Assembly (NCBI GenBank): GCA_942492795.1
Contig: OW818639.1
Location: 2,542,001-2,606,000 of the forward strand
From: RGIG3178 sp942492795
Lineage (GTDB): Bacteria > Bacillota > Clostridia > Christensenellales > QAND01
Length of the DNA stretch: 64,000 nucleotides
Direction: 5' to 3'
This document shows positions 15,795 through 23,561 of this stretch, piece after piece; the first letter of the stretch is position 1; each line of letters begins with the position of its first letter. Made by a program: the position numbers and the translations under genes. The notes under the pieces are model-generated. The model was not told where the DNA came from. It saw nothing but the letters and a program-made list of their open reading frames with translations, and did no database searches.

Positions 15795-18431
15795 TTAACT
15801 GTTTGCACCGTTAAGATGAAGCGCTTTGACCAGTTCGACTACCAAAAGCGGCGTGAACGACAGCGCCGCCACGATGCCCCACTGGCGCAGCGTCATGTCC
15901 ACGGTTTCAAACACCGTTTCAAGCGGCGGCACAAGAAGTACCAGCATCATGCTCAGCGCGGAAAGCGCGATTGCCCCCAAAAGATATTTGTTCTGTCCGA
16001 CCGCTCGGGAGAATGCGCTGTATCGCGCCGAGCGGACAGAGTAGGCATGTACCAGCTGCGAAAACGCCAGAACACAGAATGCCATGGTGCGTGCAACTTC
16101 AATCGAATAGTTTGCCCTGCCTATCATAAACGCGGTGAGCGTCAAAGCGCCCACCATGACGCCCTGATAGGACATACGCCAAATCATGCCCCCCGTAAAG
16201 AGGGATTTGGATCTGTTTACTTTTCGTTCCATGATGCCGCGTTCGGCAGGATCCACACCCATCCCAAGCGCGGGAAGGCTGTCGGTGAGCAGGTTGACCC
16301 ACAGGATGTGCACCGGTAAAAGAGGCGTCCCCCAGTTGAGCATGGTAGCCACAAACAGCGTGATGATTTCACCGATGTTGGTGCTAAGGAGAAACTGAAT
16401 GGCTTTGAGTATATTGTCGTAGATGCGGCGACCCTCTTCGACGGCTGTTACCAGCGTGGCGAAATTATCGTCCGTCAATATGATATCCGCCGCTTCCTTG
16501 GCCACTTCGGTGCCCACGATGCCCATGGCGCAGCCGATGTCGGCATTTTTAAGCGCGGGCGCGTCGTTGACGCCGTCTCCCGTCATCGCAACCACATGCC
16601 CGCGGTCACGCCAGGCATTCACGATGCGCACTTTATGCTCGGGAGAAATACGCGCAAAGACGGATATCTGCTCTACCTTTTGGCTTAATTCCTCGTCGCT
16701 CATCTTTTCGAGCTCCGCGCCGGTTATCGCCATATCCCCGTCCCGCAGGATATCCAGCGACTTTGCGATCGCCTGTGCCGTAGTCAGATGGTCGCCCGTT
16801 ATCATCACGACACGGATGCCTGCCGTGCGGCATTTGGCAACAGCGCCTTTCGCTTCTTCGCGCGGCGGATCCATCATGCCCGCCATGCCGACGAATACCA
16901 AATCCTGCTCCAGCGTCTGCATCTCCCGGGGTTCCGGTATCTCGATTATTTCTTTGACCGCCATCCCGAGCACGCGCAGCGCCTCTTTTGCCATATTGTC
17001 GTTCGCGCGGCGAATCTGTTCTTTATCATCATCGGTTATCGTTCGGAGTTCCCCGCGATCCAAAATCCGGTTGCAGCGCGCAAGCAGGATATCCACAGCG
17101 CCCTTTACATAGGCGCGCATCGTTTCGCCGTCCTGATGGACAGTCGTCATCAGCTTGCGGTCGGAATCGAACGGGATCTCCGCAATACGCGGCATGGTTT
17201 TGTCCGCCTGTGTTTTTTCCAATCCCAGCAACTGCGCGGCATCGATCAACGCAATCTCGGTCGGGTCGCCGATGGCGGTGCTGCCGCCGCCCGATTCGTG
17301 ATATCGCGCATCGTTGCACAGCGCGCTTGCCTCAACAAGCCTTAACAACGCGATGCTGTTTAGCTCTTTAGCCGCATCGACGGGCATCTCCGATCCGTCG
17401 TAATAAACCCTTTCCACAACCATCCGGTTTTGCGTCAGCGTACCGGTCTTGTCCGAACAGATGACCGACGCGCTGCCCAGCGTTTCCACCGACGGCAGGT
17501 TGCGCACGATCGCATTGCGCTTGACCATGCGCTGTACGCTCAGCGCCAGCACAATGGTCGCGATTGCCGGAAGGCCTTCGGGGATGGCGGCGACCGCAAG
17601 GGATACCGCTGTCAGAAACATCTCCAGAGCCGGTCTGCCGTAGAGCAGGCCGACAACAAATATCAGCACGCAGATGAAAAGCGCGGCGAATGCAAGAATC
17701 TTACCGAGCGCTTCCAGCTTTTTCTGCAGCGGAGTCAGGCGTTCATCCTCCTGCATGAGCATGTCGGCGATGAGCCCGACCTGCGTCTGCATACCGGTTG
17801 CCGTAACGATGCCGCGGCCTCGGCCATAGGTGACAACAGAGCCCGAAAAGGCCATGTTGATGCGGTCTCCCAGGGAAGCGTCCCCCGGTAAGAGGACGGA
17901 AGCATCTTTTTCAACGGGCAGCGATTCGCCCGTTAAGGCGGATTCCTGGATCTTCAGATTGATGGACTGGATCAGCCGCATATCCGCCGCGACGCGATCG
18001 CCCGCTTCCAGCAAGACCACATCGCCCACGACCAATTCACGGGCGGGGATGCTTGATTCCCTTCCGCCGCGCAGAACTTTAGCGATGGGGGCGCTCATCT
18101 GTTTTAAGGCGTTGAGCGAACTTTCAGCCTTCTTTTGCTGTACAACACCGATGACCGCGTTGATGATGATGATGGTCATGATGACCAGCGCGTCGACCAA
18201 TTCCCCCATCACGCCGGAAATGGCGGCGGCGGCAAGCAACACGATGATCATAAAATCCTTGAGCTGATCCAAGAACAGCTGCAACGTGGTCTTGCCTTTT
18301 TTCTGCACCAGTTCATTGGCGCCCTGTGCCAGCCGCTGCTGCGCCAGATCCGCAGCCAGCCCCGCTTCCTCAGAGTCCATGCCTTTGATCGCATCATCGG
18401 CGGATACGGTATGCCAAAGTCGGGATTGCAT
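15795..18431 (-). CDS. P2-type cation-transporting ATPase, probable Mn/Ca exporter
   Basis: An 878-residue membrane pump. Actuator motif TGES at 167-170, membrane ion-site motif PEGL at 284-287, phosphorylated D327 in SDKTGTLTQ, MITGDH and GDGVNDAPALK in the catalytic domain, and a C-terminal group of about six helices. These features fit calcium-type P2A ATPases (SERCA/PMCA-like), some of which export Mn2+. The start at 18431 has AGGAGGA 7 bases upstream; the frame runs open to 18551 but crosses the riboswitch terminator. The yybP-ykoY leader in front argues for Mn2+ control and Mn2+ export. It is monocistronic as far as visible. Confidence 0.93.
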   Translation of the reverse strand: MQSRLWHTVSADDAIKGMDSEEAGLAADLAQQRLAQGANELVQKKGKTTLQLFLDQLKDFMIIVLLAAAAISGVMGELVDALVIMTIIIINAVIGVVQQKKAESSLNALKQMSAPIAKVLRGGRESSIPARELVVGDVVLLEAGDRVAADMRLIQSINLKIQESALTGESLPVEKDASVLLPGDASLGDRINMAFSGSVVTYGRGRGIVTATGMQTQVGLIADMLMQEDERLTPLQKKLEALGKILAFAALFICVLIFVVGLLYGRPALEMFLTAVSLAVAAIPEGLPAIATIVLALSVQRMVKRNAIVRNLPSVETLGSASVICSDKTGTLTQNRMVVERVYYDGSEMPVDAAKELNSIALLRLVEASALCNDARYHESGGGSTAIGDPTEIALIDAAQLLGLEKTQADKTMPRIAEIPFDSDRKLMTTVHQDGETMRAYVKGAVDILLARCNRILDRGELRTITDDDKEQIRRANDNMAKEALRVLGMAVKEIIEIPEPREMQTLEQDLVFVGMAGMMDPPREEAKGAVAKCRTAGIRVVMITGDHLTTAQAIAKSLDILRDGDMAITGAELEKMSDEELSQKVEQISVFARISPEHKVRIVNAWRDRGHVVAMTGDGVNDAPALKNADIGCAMGIVGTEVAKEAADIILTDDNFATLVTAVEEGRRIYDNILKAIQFLLSTNIGEIITLFVATMLNWGTPLLPVHILWVNLLTDSLPALGMGVDPAERGIMERKVNRSKSLFTGGMIWRMSYQGVMVGALTLTAFMIGRANYSIEVARTMAFCVLAFSQLVHAYSVRSARYSAFSRAVGQNKYLLGAIALSALSMMLVLLVPPLETVFETVDMTLRQWGIVAALSFTPLLVVELVKALHLNGANS

Positions 18432-18463
18432 ATGCTTTCCTCCTCCTGTGTGTCGGAACAAAT

Positions 18464-18579
18464 AAAAAAACCTTCGCTCCGCACGGAACAAAGGTCTTAC
18501 TCTCAATCGCTTGATTGCCGCCCGGGCGGTAGCCGGGTTGACGAACGGCAAAACCTGTCGGTGAGTTACTCCCCTTTAC
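18464..18579 (-). promoter_or_regulatory. yybP-ykoY (manganese) riboswitch with terminator
   Basis: Minus strand. The 5' core AAAGGGGAGTA (about 18567-18577), middle CGTCAACCCGG and 3' core GAGAGTAAGACCTTTG (18489-18504) match the conserved parts of the yybP-ykoY aptamer, known to bind Mn2+. The ACCTTT strand is shared between aptamer helix P1 and a terminator hairpin (about 18471-18495) ending in seven Ts (18464-18470). Ligand binding should hold P1 together, block the terminator and turn on the ATPase gene. Confidence 0.88.
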
Positions 18580-18586
18580 TCACGAC

Positions 18587-18616
18587 AGTATACCATAGTC
18601 CGATCATGCCGTGCAA
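18587..18616 (-). promoter_or_regulatory. Promoter of the Mn-riboswitch/ATPase transcript
   Basis: Minus strand: -35 TTGCAC (18611-18616), 18-bp spacer, -10 TATACT (18587-18592). The start site would be about 18580, right at the 5' edge of the aptamer. Confidence 0.6.
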
Positions 18617-18618
18617 GA

Positions 18619-18888
18619 TTAGCTTAACAGTATCGGCAGGAAGATCAAAAGCACGATGCCCGGCAATCCGAGCACCCCCGCCACCAGCGCATTGAGCGGG
18701 TTGATCGCGATGCGTAGCCCGATAAACGAACCGAGCAGATTGAGCAATACGAGCACGATACCGCCAAGTAGGCTGTTGAATATAAGGCGGGATATCCGTT
18801 GCGCCGGCCACGCCAACAGCTTTCCCAACATTGCCAGGATCACGATCGCCACAACGTATGTGATGACAGACAAAAGGCTGATATCCAC
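18619..18888 (-). CDS. bofA: BofA-like inhibitor of pro-sigma-K processing
   Basis: An 89-residue membrane protein with three hydrophobic segments (about 5-25, 37-58, 66-88) and the family signature NPLNALVAGVLGLPGI near the C-terminus. BofA holds the SpoIVFB protease inactive in the mother cell until late sporulation. It begins with GTG at 18888, preceded by GGAGGGG at a 6-base distance. As in Bacillus and many Clostridia it follows the recR/yaaL block. It supports a spore-forming ancestry, though not proof that this organism sporulates. Confidence 0.87.
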   Translation of the reverse strand: MDISLLSVITYVVAIVILAMLGKLLAWPAQRISRLIFNSLLGGIVLVLLNLLGSFIGLRIAINPLNALVAGVLGLPGIVLLIFLPILLS

Positions 18889-19055
18889 GGTTCACCCCTC
18901 CAAAAGAGGGTATGCGACAACGCGGCGATGCATGCCGCATTGTTACGGTTCATCCATAGCGGCAGTGTTGTCATCGGATCGTTTTTTCATGCGGGAAAGG
19001 CTGCGCCGATTAAACAAAGGGCTGCGCATGCGGAACAATGCAAACAAAGGATCCC

Positions 19056-19313
19056 TCAGAGTTGCGCTTCCTCTATGTCTTCGGGTTCTTCCGGCTCATA
19101 GCCCAGCGATGTGTGCCGAATCATTCTTCCTTGCTTCACGCATTTGAGCAAATACATATACCGCCTGCGCGCCGCTTCAATATCGTAGATGGCGACGTCC
19201 ACCAGGTCGGGGTCGCTGACCGAATCAAAATACTTCTGTGCATCCTGCCAGCTGCGAAGCGCCTCTTTGATGCTGACGGATATCGTGTCCTCGCGTTTGT
19301 TTCCAAAGAGCAT
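19056..19313 (-). CDS. YaaL-like DUF2508 protein
   Basis: An 85-residue predicted helical protein with the layout of the YaaL/DUF2508 family: SIKEALRSWQDAQKYFDSVSDPDLVD then YDIEAARRRYMYLLKCVK (each part cited only in outline). Function is unknown. The assignment rests on sequence pattern plus conserved position between recR and bofA. ATG 19313 has GGGAGG 8 bases upstream; the six extra residues to 19331 lack such a site. Confidence 0.75.
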   Translation of the reverse strand: MLFGNKREDTISVSIKEALRSWQDAQKYFDSVSDPDLVDVAIYDIEAARRRYMYLLKCVKQGRMIRHTSLGYEPEEPEDIEEAQL

Positions 19314-19768
19314 GGTCAAACCTCCCGGCAATGCTTTTGGAAAGTATAGCCAAAAGTGGTGGCGATATACGCCGGAATAGTTTTATACGCTATAGGAAAA
19401 TTGGATTATCCATACCTGAATACTAAATGAAGCAATATTTAAAAGTGGTTTATACAAAAGATATCAATAGAACAGCTTTACAGAAATGATATAAGGTAAG
19501 ATAAACAACTTGGCATATTCTTTTGCCAAGGGGCCGGGGCGACTTCCGATTTTCTCCCCAGGCCCCTTGGCGATCCCCTACCCCTCTTGAAACAGCCACT
19601 GCGTGGGGCATGTGCGTTGCCTACTTCAGATGAAAATAGGAGGGTATTCCCTTTGCAAGCTTCCGTTTTATGAGGGACCAAAATCTATCCTTATTTATCT
19701 CCCTGTATAGCCTATTTTACCAAAGGTGATTGATCTTCCCGCTCTTTTATCGGAGCGTTGGCTTCGGG
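19314..19768. other. 455-bp gene-free, partly AT-rich stretch
   Basis: Lies between recR and yaaL, genes that are normally close together. It holds AT-rich DNA at 19380-19500, repeat copy 2 (19518-19609), and a further 150 bp with no feature I can name. A minus-strand frame at 19478-19681 is just the repeat read through and is rejected as a gene. Confidence 0.7.
19518..19609 (+). repeat. 92-bp hairpin repeat, copy 2
   Basis: Same element as 13042-13133, with two substitutions (one in the stem bulge, one near the 3' end). Arms CCAAGGGGCC and GGCCCCTTGG are unchanged. It interrupts the usual recR-yaaL spacing, which suggests insertion. Confidence 0.93.
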
Positions 19769-20365
19769 TCACCCCATTTCACGTCGACCTTCCATCGCCT
19801 TTTGCAGCGTCACCTCGTCGGTGTATTCCAGATCGCTCCCTACGGGCACACCGTGCGCGATGCGCGTTATTTTGACACCCAGCGGTGACATCAGCCGCCA
19901 GAGATACATCGCCGTAGCCTCCCCCTCCACATCGGGGTTGGTGGCCAGCACCACTTCTCCCACACCGCCCAGGCGCGCCAACAGCGGCTTGATGCGCAGC
20001 TGATCCGGCCCGATCCCCTCCATCGGGGAGATCGTCCCGCCCAGAACATGATAGAGCCCATGAAAAACGCGCCCGCGCTCCATGGCAATAACATCGCGCG
20101 CATCGCGCACAACGCAGATCTTGCTTCTGTCGCGTGACACATCGGTACAGATGGCGCACTCGTCCTGATCGGTCATATTGCCGCAGATGTTGCAGATGCG
20201 CACCGAACCCGTCGCATCCAGAATGGTTTTTGCCATCTGTTCGGACAGGTCCTTCGGCATTGTCAGTATATGATAGGCAAGGCGCTGGGCGGTTTTGCCG
20301 CCAATGCCGGGCAGACCGGACAGCACCTGCACAAGGTCGCTCAACGGGCGGATGCTATAGCTCAT
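19769..20365 (-). CDS. recR: Recombination mediator RecR
   Basis: A 198-residue protein that works with RecF/RecO to load RecA on gapped DNA. The N-terminal helix-hairpin-helix has LSGLPGIGGKTAQRLA. The C4 zinc motif is CNICGNMTDQDECAIC, and the Toprim domain starts CVVRDARDVIAME and includes the TNPDVEGEATAMYL segment. Length is standard. Its ATG overlaps the ybaB stop by one base, showing translational coupling. Confidence 0.97.
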   Translation of the reverse strand: MSYSIRPLSDLVQVLSGLPGIGGKTAQRLAYHILTMPKDLSEQMAKTILDATGSVRICNICGNMTDQDECAICTDVSRDRSKICVVRDARDVIAMERGRVFHGLYHVLGGTISPMEGIGPDQLRIKPLLARLGGVGEVVLATNPDVEGEATAMYLWRLMSPLGVKITRIAHGVPVGSDLEYTDEVTLQKAMEGRREMG

Positions 20366-20688
20366 TACCGCATCCCGGGGATCATACCGCCGGTTACCCC
20401 TTCCATTTCCTTTGCCGCAAATTCGTCGATCGCGCTCATCGCTTCGTTGACGGCAGCCAATACCAGATCCTCCAGCATCTCCACGTCGTCCGGGTCAACA
20501 GCTTCGGGTTTAATATGGATGGCCGTCAGTTTGTGCGCCCCGTTGACCGTAGCGCTCACCATGCCTCCGCCGCTTTGCGCCGTGCGCTCGGTGCTCGCGA
20601 TCATCTCCTGTTTCTTCGCCATTTCTGCCTGCATCCGCTGCGCCTGCGCCATCAGCTGCTGCATGTTTCCAAATCCGCCTCTGTTCAT
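20365..20688 (-). CDS. ybaB: YbaB/EbfC nucleoid-associated protein
   Basis: A 107-residue DNA-binding protein that dimerises and coats the nucleoid. The N-terminus MQQLMAQAQRMQAEM forms the long charged helix, and the centre has VSATVNGAHKLTAIHIKPE followed by the acidic DPDDVEMLEDLVLAAVNEA. AGGAGGAA precedes the ATG. It sits between dnaX and recR in the conserved order and overlaps recR. Confidence 0.95.
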   Translation of the reverse strand: MNRGGFGNMQQLMAQAQRMQAEMAKKQEMIASTERTAQSGGGMVSATVNGAHKLTAIHIKPEAVDPDDVEMLEDLVLAAVNEAMSAIDEFAAKEMEGVTGGMIPGMR

Positions 20689-20708
20689 GCTCTTCCTCCT
20701 GGTATGTC

Positions 20709-22352
20709 CTATGAATTCTCTATTTCGACCGGAACGCCAAAAATTGCCTGCGCCTTTTGCGCGACCTTTTGTTCATCCAGCGGCATCGGGGGCACCTTAT
20801 CCTCCGTCACCGCCTTGGCTGTCACGCCTTCGCCAAACAACTTCTCGGCGATCCGGTTCAGATCCTGCTGATGCTGGCGCAGGGCATCTACAAACACGCC
20901 GTCCCTGGCGCCAAATACAATATATGCCGTTTCGCGTATGCGCACCACCCGCTGGCAAAGGCGGATGGATTGGCTGACGCCGGCACTCACCTTGCCCATT
21001 TCAGCCAAAAATACGGCTTTGGCGTCCTCCGCCGGAGCGGATACGGCTTTCGCCTGCTGCATCGGCTCGCTTGTTTGCCCGCTCCTGTCGCTTTGTTTCG
21101 GTTCCCGCGCTTGCGCCGGCGCCTGTGCTTCCATATCCCACGGTGGCGGGGCATCCTCTTCTTCCCAAGAAGGGGGAGAAGCCGCGGACGGTCTTTGTTC
21201 GTTTCGTTTCGGCATTCCGCTCTGCGGCTTTGGCAGATGCTCCGCTGCGGGTGCGCCCTGCGAAGGCACTGCCTGTTGAGCCAGTTTGGCTTCGAGCGCT
21301 TCCACGCGGGCCATCAGCGCCAAATGCGAATCCTCGCCCTGGGGCATGCAAAGGCGAACCGCTGCGGCATCCAGCAGCACGCGCGGCCTTGGTGAATAGC
21401 GCATCTGCGTCTGCGTTTGTGCCAGAACCTCGATGGCAAAGGCGTACCTCGCCTGATGACCGCGATGTTCGGATATCAGCCTGTCACGCAGCTGCTGCAT
21501 GCATTCGCGGGTAAACACTTCAAGGTTCGCGCCGCTTTTTGCCGTTTCGTCTATGTTCTTGAGCATCTCTGCGATGTCCTGTGCGTCAAATGCCAAAAGC
21601 ATCCGATCCACACTTTGGCCGCCGATAAGCCCGGTAACGCGGTATACGTCCTCGAGCGTCAGGTGTTCCGATACCATCAGGCACTGATCCAACAGGGACA
21701 GCGCGTCGCGCATGCCGCCTTCCGCAGCGCGGGCTATCTGCATCAATGCGTCCTGCTCCGCCGTCTTTTCCAGTTCCGCAAGCACGGTCTTAAGATGATC
21801 CACGATGGTGTCGTCGCTGAGCTGCAGAAAATCAAACCGCTGGCATCTGGACACGATGGTGGCAGGCAAACGGTAGAACTCGGTCGTCGCCAAAATGAAC
21901 ACGGCGTGCGCGGGCGGTTCTTCCAGCGTTTTTAGCAGCGCGTTGAACGCGCCTGTGCTGAGCATGTGCACTTCATCGATGATGTACACCTTGTATTTTG
22001 TCAACGCCGGACCGTAACGGATCTTATCCCGAAGATCGCGGATCTCATCCACGCCGTTGTTACTGGCGGCATCGATTTCTATGATATCCGACGAAAGCGC
22101 CGCATCGCTCATTTTGCAGATTTCGCACTGTCCGCACGGGTCGCCGTCGACGGGCGACAGGCAATTAAGCGCGCGCGCAAGTATCTTCGCGGTGCTCGTC
22201 TTTCCGGTGCCGCGGCTTCCGCAAAACAGATAAGCGTGGGTGAATTTGCCGCTCTTTATCTGATTGCGCAGCGTCTGCGTGATGATGGGCTGTCCTAAAA
22301 CCCGCGAAAACGTTTGCGGGCGGTAGCGCCGGTAGAGTGCCAGATACGACAT
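20709..22352 (-). CDS. dnaX: DNA polymerase III subunit gamma/tau
   Basis: The clamp-loader ATPase of the replisome, 547 residues. YLALYRRYRPQTF opens the protein, Walker A is GSRGTGKTSTAKILARA, the zinc-binding cysteines are in the CLSPVDGDPCGQCEIC stretch, Walker B is YIIDEVHML, and the sensor SRCQRFDF follows. Beyond about residue 370 it is low-complexity (Pro, Ala, Glu rich), then a C-terminal tau-type domain. ATG 22352 has GAGG upstream; the 20 extra residues to 22412 are not homologous. No obvious slippery A-run for a separate gamma form was noticed. Confidence 0.96.
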   Translation of the reverse strand: MSYLALYRRYRPQTFSRVLGQPIITQTLRNQIKSGKFTHAYLFCGSRGTGKTSTAKILARALNCLSPVDGDPCGQCEICKMSDAALSSDIIEIDAASNNGVDEIRDLRDKIRYGPALTKYKVYIIDEVHMLSTGAFNALLKTLEEPPAHAVFILATTEFYRLPATIVSRCQRFDFLQLSDDTIVDHLKTVLAELEKTAEQDALMQIARAAEGGMRDALSLLDQCLMVSEHLTLEDVYRVTGLIGGQSVDRMLLAFDAQDIAEMLKNIDETAKSGANLEVFTRECMQQLRDRLISEHRGHQARYAFAIEVLAQTQTQMRYSPRPRVLLDAAAVRLCMPQGEDSHLALMARVEALEAKLAQQAVPSQGAPAAEHLPKPQSGMPKRNEQRPSAASPPSWEEEDAPPPWDMEAQAPAQAREPKQSDRSGQTSEPMQQAKAVSAPAEDAKAVFLAEMGKVSAGVSQSIRLCQRVVRIRETAYIVFGARDGVFVDALRQHQQDLNRIAEKLFGEGVTAKAVTEDKVPPMPLDEQKVAQKAQAIFGVPVEIENS

Positions 22353-22573
22353 TCGTTTTCCTCTCTTGTATATATACGGTAGCAGCAACGCTCGCAACTC
22401 CGACAAAGCCATCGAGTGGGGTCATCAAGGGGAGATGCTCTCCCCTTGAACAAATCGTTTTTCCGTCAGGCATACTCCAGCCTGACAGAAAAACTCCTCT
22501 ACCCGTCGCTTTTTCGCAAAAAAGCGATGATTCCGGGGGATGCTCAAGGGGGACTGGGTCCCCCTTGATAGCG
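22353..22573. repeat. Cluster of intergenic hairpins between degV and dnaX
   Basis: 221 bp without a gene. TCAAGGGGAG/CTCCCCTTGA (22425-22449) and TCAAGGGGGAC/GTCCCCCTTGA (22544-22568) are perfect and similar hairpins at each end. Between them lie GTCAGG/CCTGAC (22465-22486) and TCGCTTTT/AAAAGCGA (22506-22527). None is followed by a clear T-tract on the minus strand, so these are not simple terminators. It looks like a composite mobile or structural repeat. Confidence 0.75.
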
Positions 22574-23440
22574 CTAGCGCTTCGTTCCCATGAACGCGAT
22601 GCCCATCACGTCGGGGCCGACATGCCCCCCGATAACGGGCCCGACCGGCCAAAAGATTATATTCTTGGCGTTGCAGGTCTCTTCGAGCACCTTTTTAAAC
22701 TGTTGCGCGTTTTCCATGGTGGAATATTGCATCAGTATCTCGCCGTTCTCGGCGTCATAGGCCCTTTCACGGACGAGTTCCGCCATGCGGCGCCAGACTT
22801 TTCTTCTGCCCTTGACCTTTTCGATTGGTTCCAGTTTGCCTTCATCGGAGGTATGCAGGATGGGTTTGAGATCCAGCACCGTTCCAAAAAAGGCCGCGCT
22901 GCCGGACAAACGCCCGCCGCGCTTCAAATAGTTCAGATCGTCCACGCTGAAGAAAACAACGCTGTTGAGCCGGTTGTCCTCCACCCACTTCGCCGTTTCT
23001 TCGATGGATTTCCCCTCTTCGCGCATCTGTACGGCACGGCGGATCAGGATGGATTGCCCCGCCGAAATCGAGAGCGCATTGACCAGCAGGATATTCGCCT
23101 GCGGGTTTTCCTCCTTGATCTCGTTGACCGCCATTTCACAGTTGCTGTAGTGTTGGCTCAGGTTGGGTGACAACCCTATATACAGGATATTGTTGTTCTT
23201 CAAAAGCAGGCTTTCAAACCACTTTTTGATCTCATAGGGAGATTTGCAGGAGGTCGTTACCTGGGCGCCGCCGGCCAACCGCTCGAAGAAATCCGGGAAA
23301 CTTACCGTTTTTCCGAGGTCATAGTCATAATCGATTCCGTCGATCGTGACAGGCATTGCAAATACGGGAATGTCCTTCTCCAACGCGTAGTCCAGCAACA
23401 GTTCGGAATCAGCGTCTGTTGCGATAATAAAATCCCCCAT
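22574..23440 (-). CDS. DegV-family fatty-acid-binding protein
   Basis: A 288-residue DegV protein. It starts IIATDADSELLLDYA, with the TTSCKSPYE segment, the SALSISAGQ-like turn around residue 135, and YLKRGGRLSG, the family hallmark, near 195. Members hold a fatty acid and present it to the kinase FakA for phospholipid synthesis; no fakA is nearby. GAGGAGGGA precedes the ATG. It differs clearly from the two DegV genes near 55 kb, having aspartate where those have the TADLP start. Confidence 0.88.
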   Translation of the reverse strand: MGDFIIATDADSELLLDYALEKDIPVFAMPVTIDGIDYDYDLGKTVSFPDFFERLAGGAQVTTSCKSPYEIKKWFESLLLKNNNILYIGLSPNLSQHYSNCEMAVNEIKEENPQANILLVNALSISAGQSILIRRAVQMREEGKSIEETAKWVEDNRLNSVVFFSVDDLNYLKRGGRLSGSAAFFGTVLDLKPILHTSDEGKLEPIEKVKGRRKVWRRMAELVRERAYDAENGEILMQYSTMENAQQFKKVLEETCNAKNIIFWPVGPVIGGHVGPDVMGIAFMGTKR

Positions 23441-23561
23441 AAAAGTCCCTCCTCACGGGCTTTGCGCTTTTAGCACAATTTATTGTACCGTATTGTTGGC
23501 GGTTTTAGCAACTGCCGCGTTGCGCGCTGCTCAGCTCATATTACCCGCACAGGCTACGTCT

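Noticed and set aside
13042..19609. CRISPR array from repeated elements
   Set aside because: Only two copies, 6.4 kb apart, with no spacers or cas genes.
19478..19681. Small minus-strand gene across repeat copy 2
   Set aside because: Also a read-through of the repeat. The same peptide type would appear at every copy, with no start signals.
22425..22568. Rho-independent terminators of degV
   Set aside because: Stems are strong, but none is followed by a T-run on the minus strand, so they do not match the intrinsic terminator pattern.
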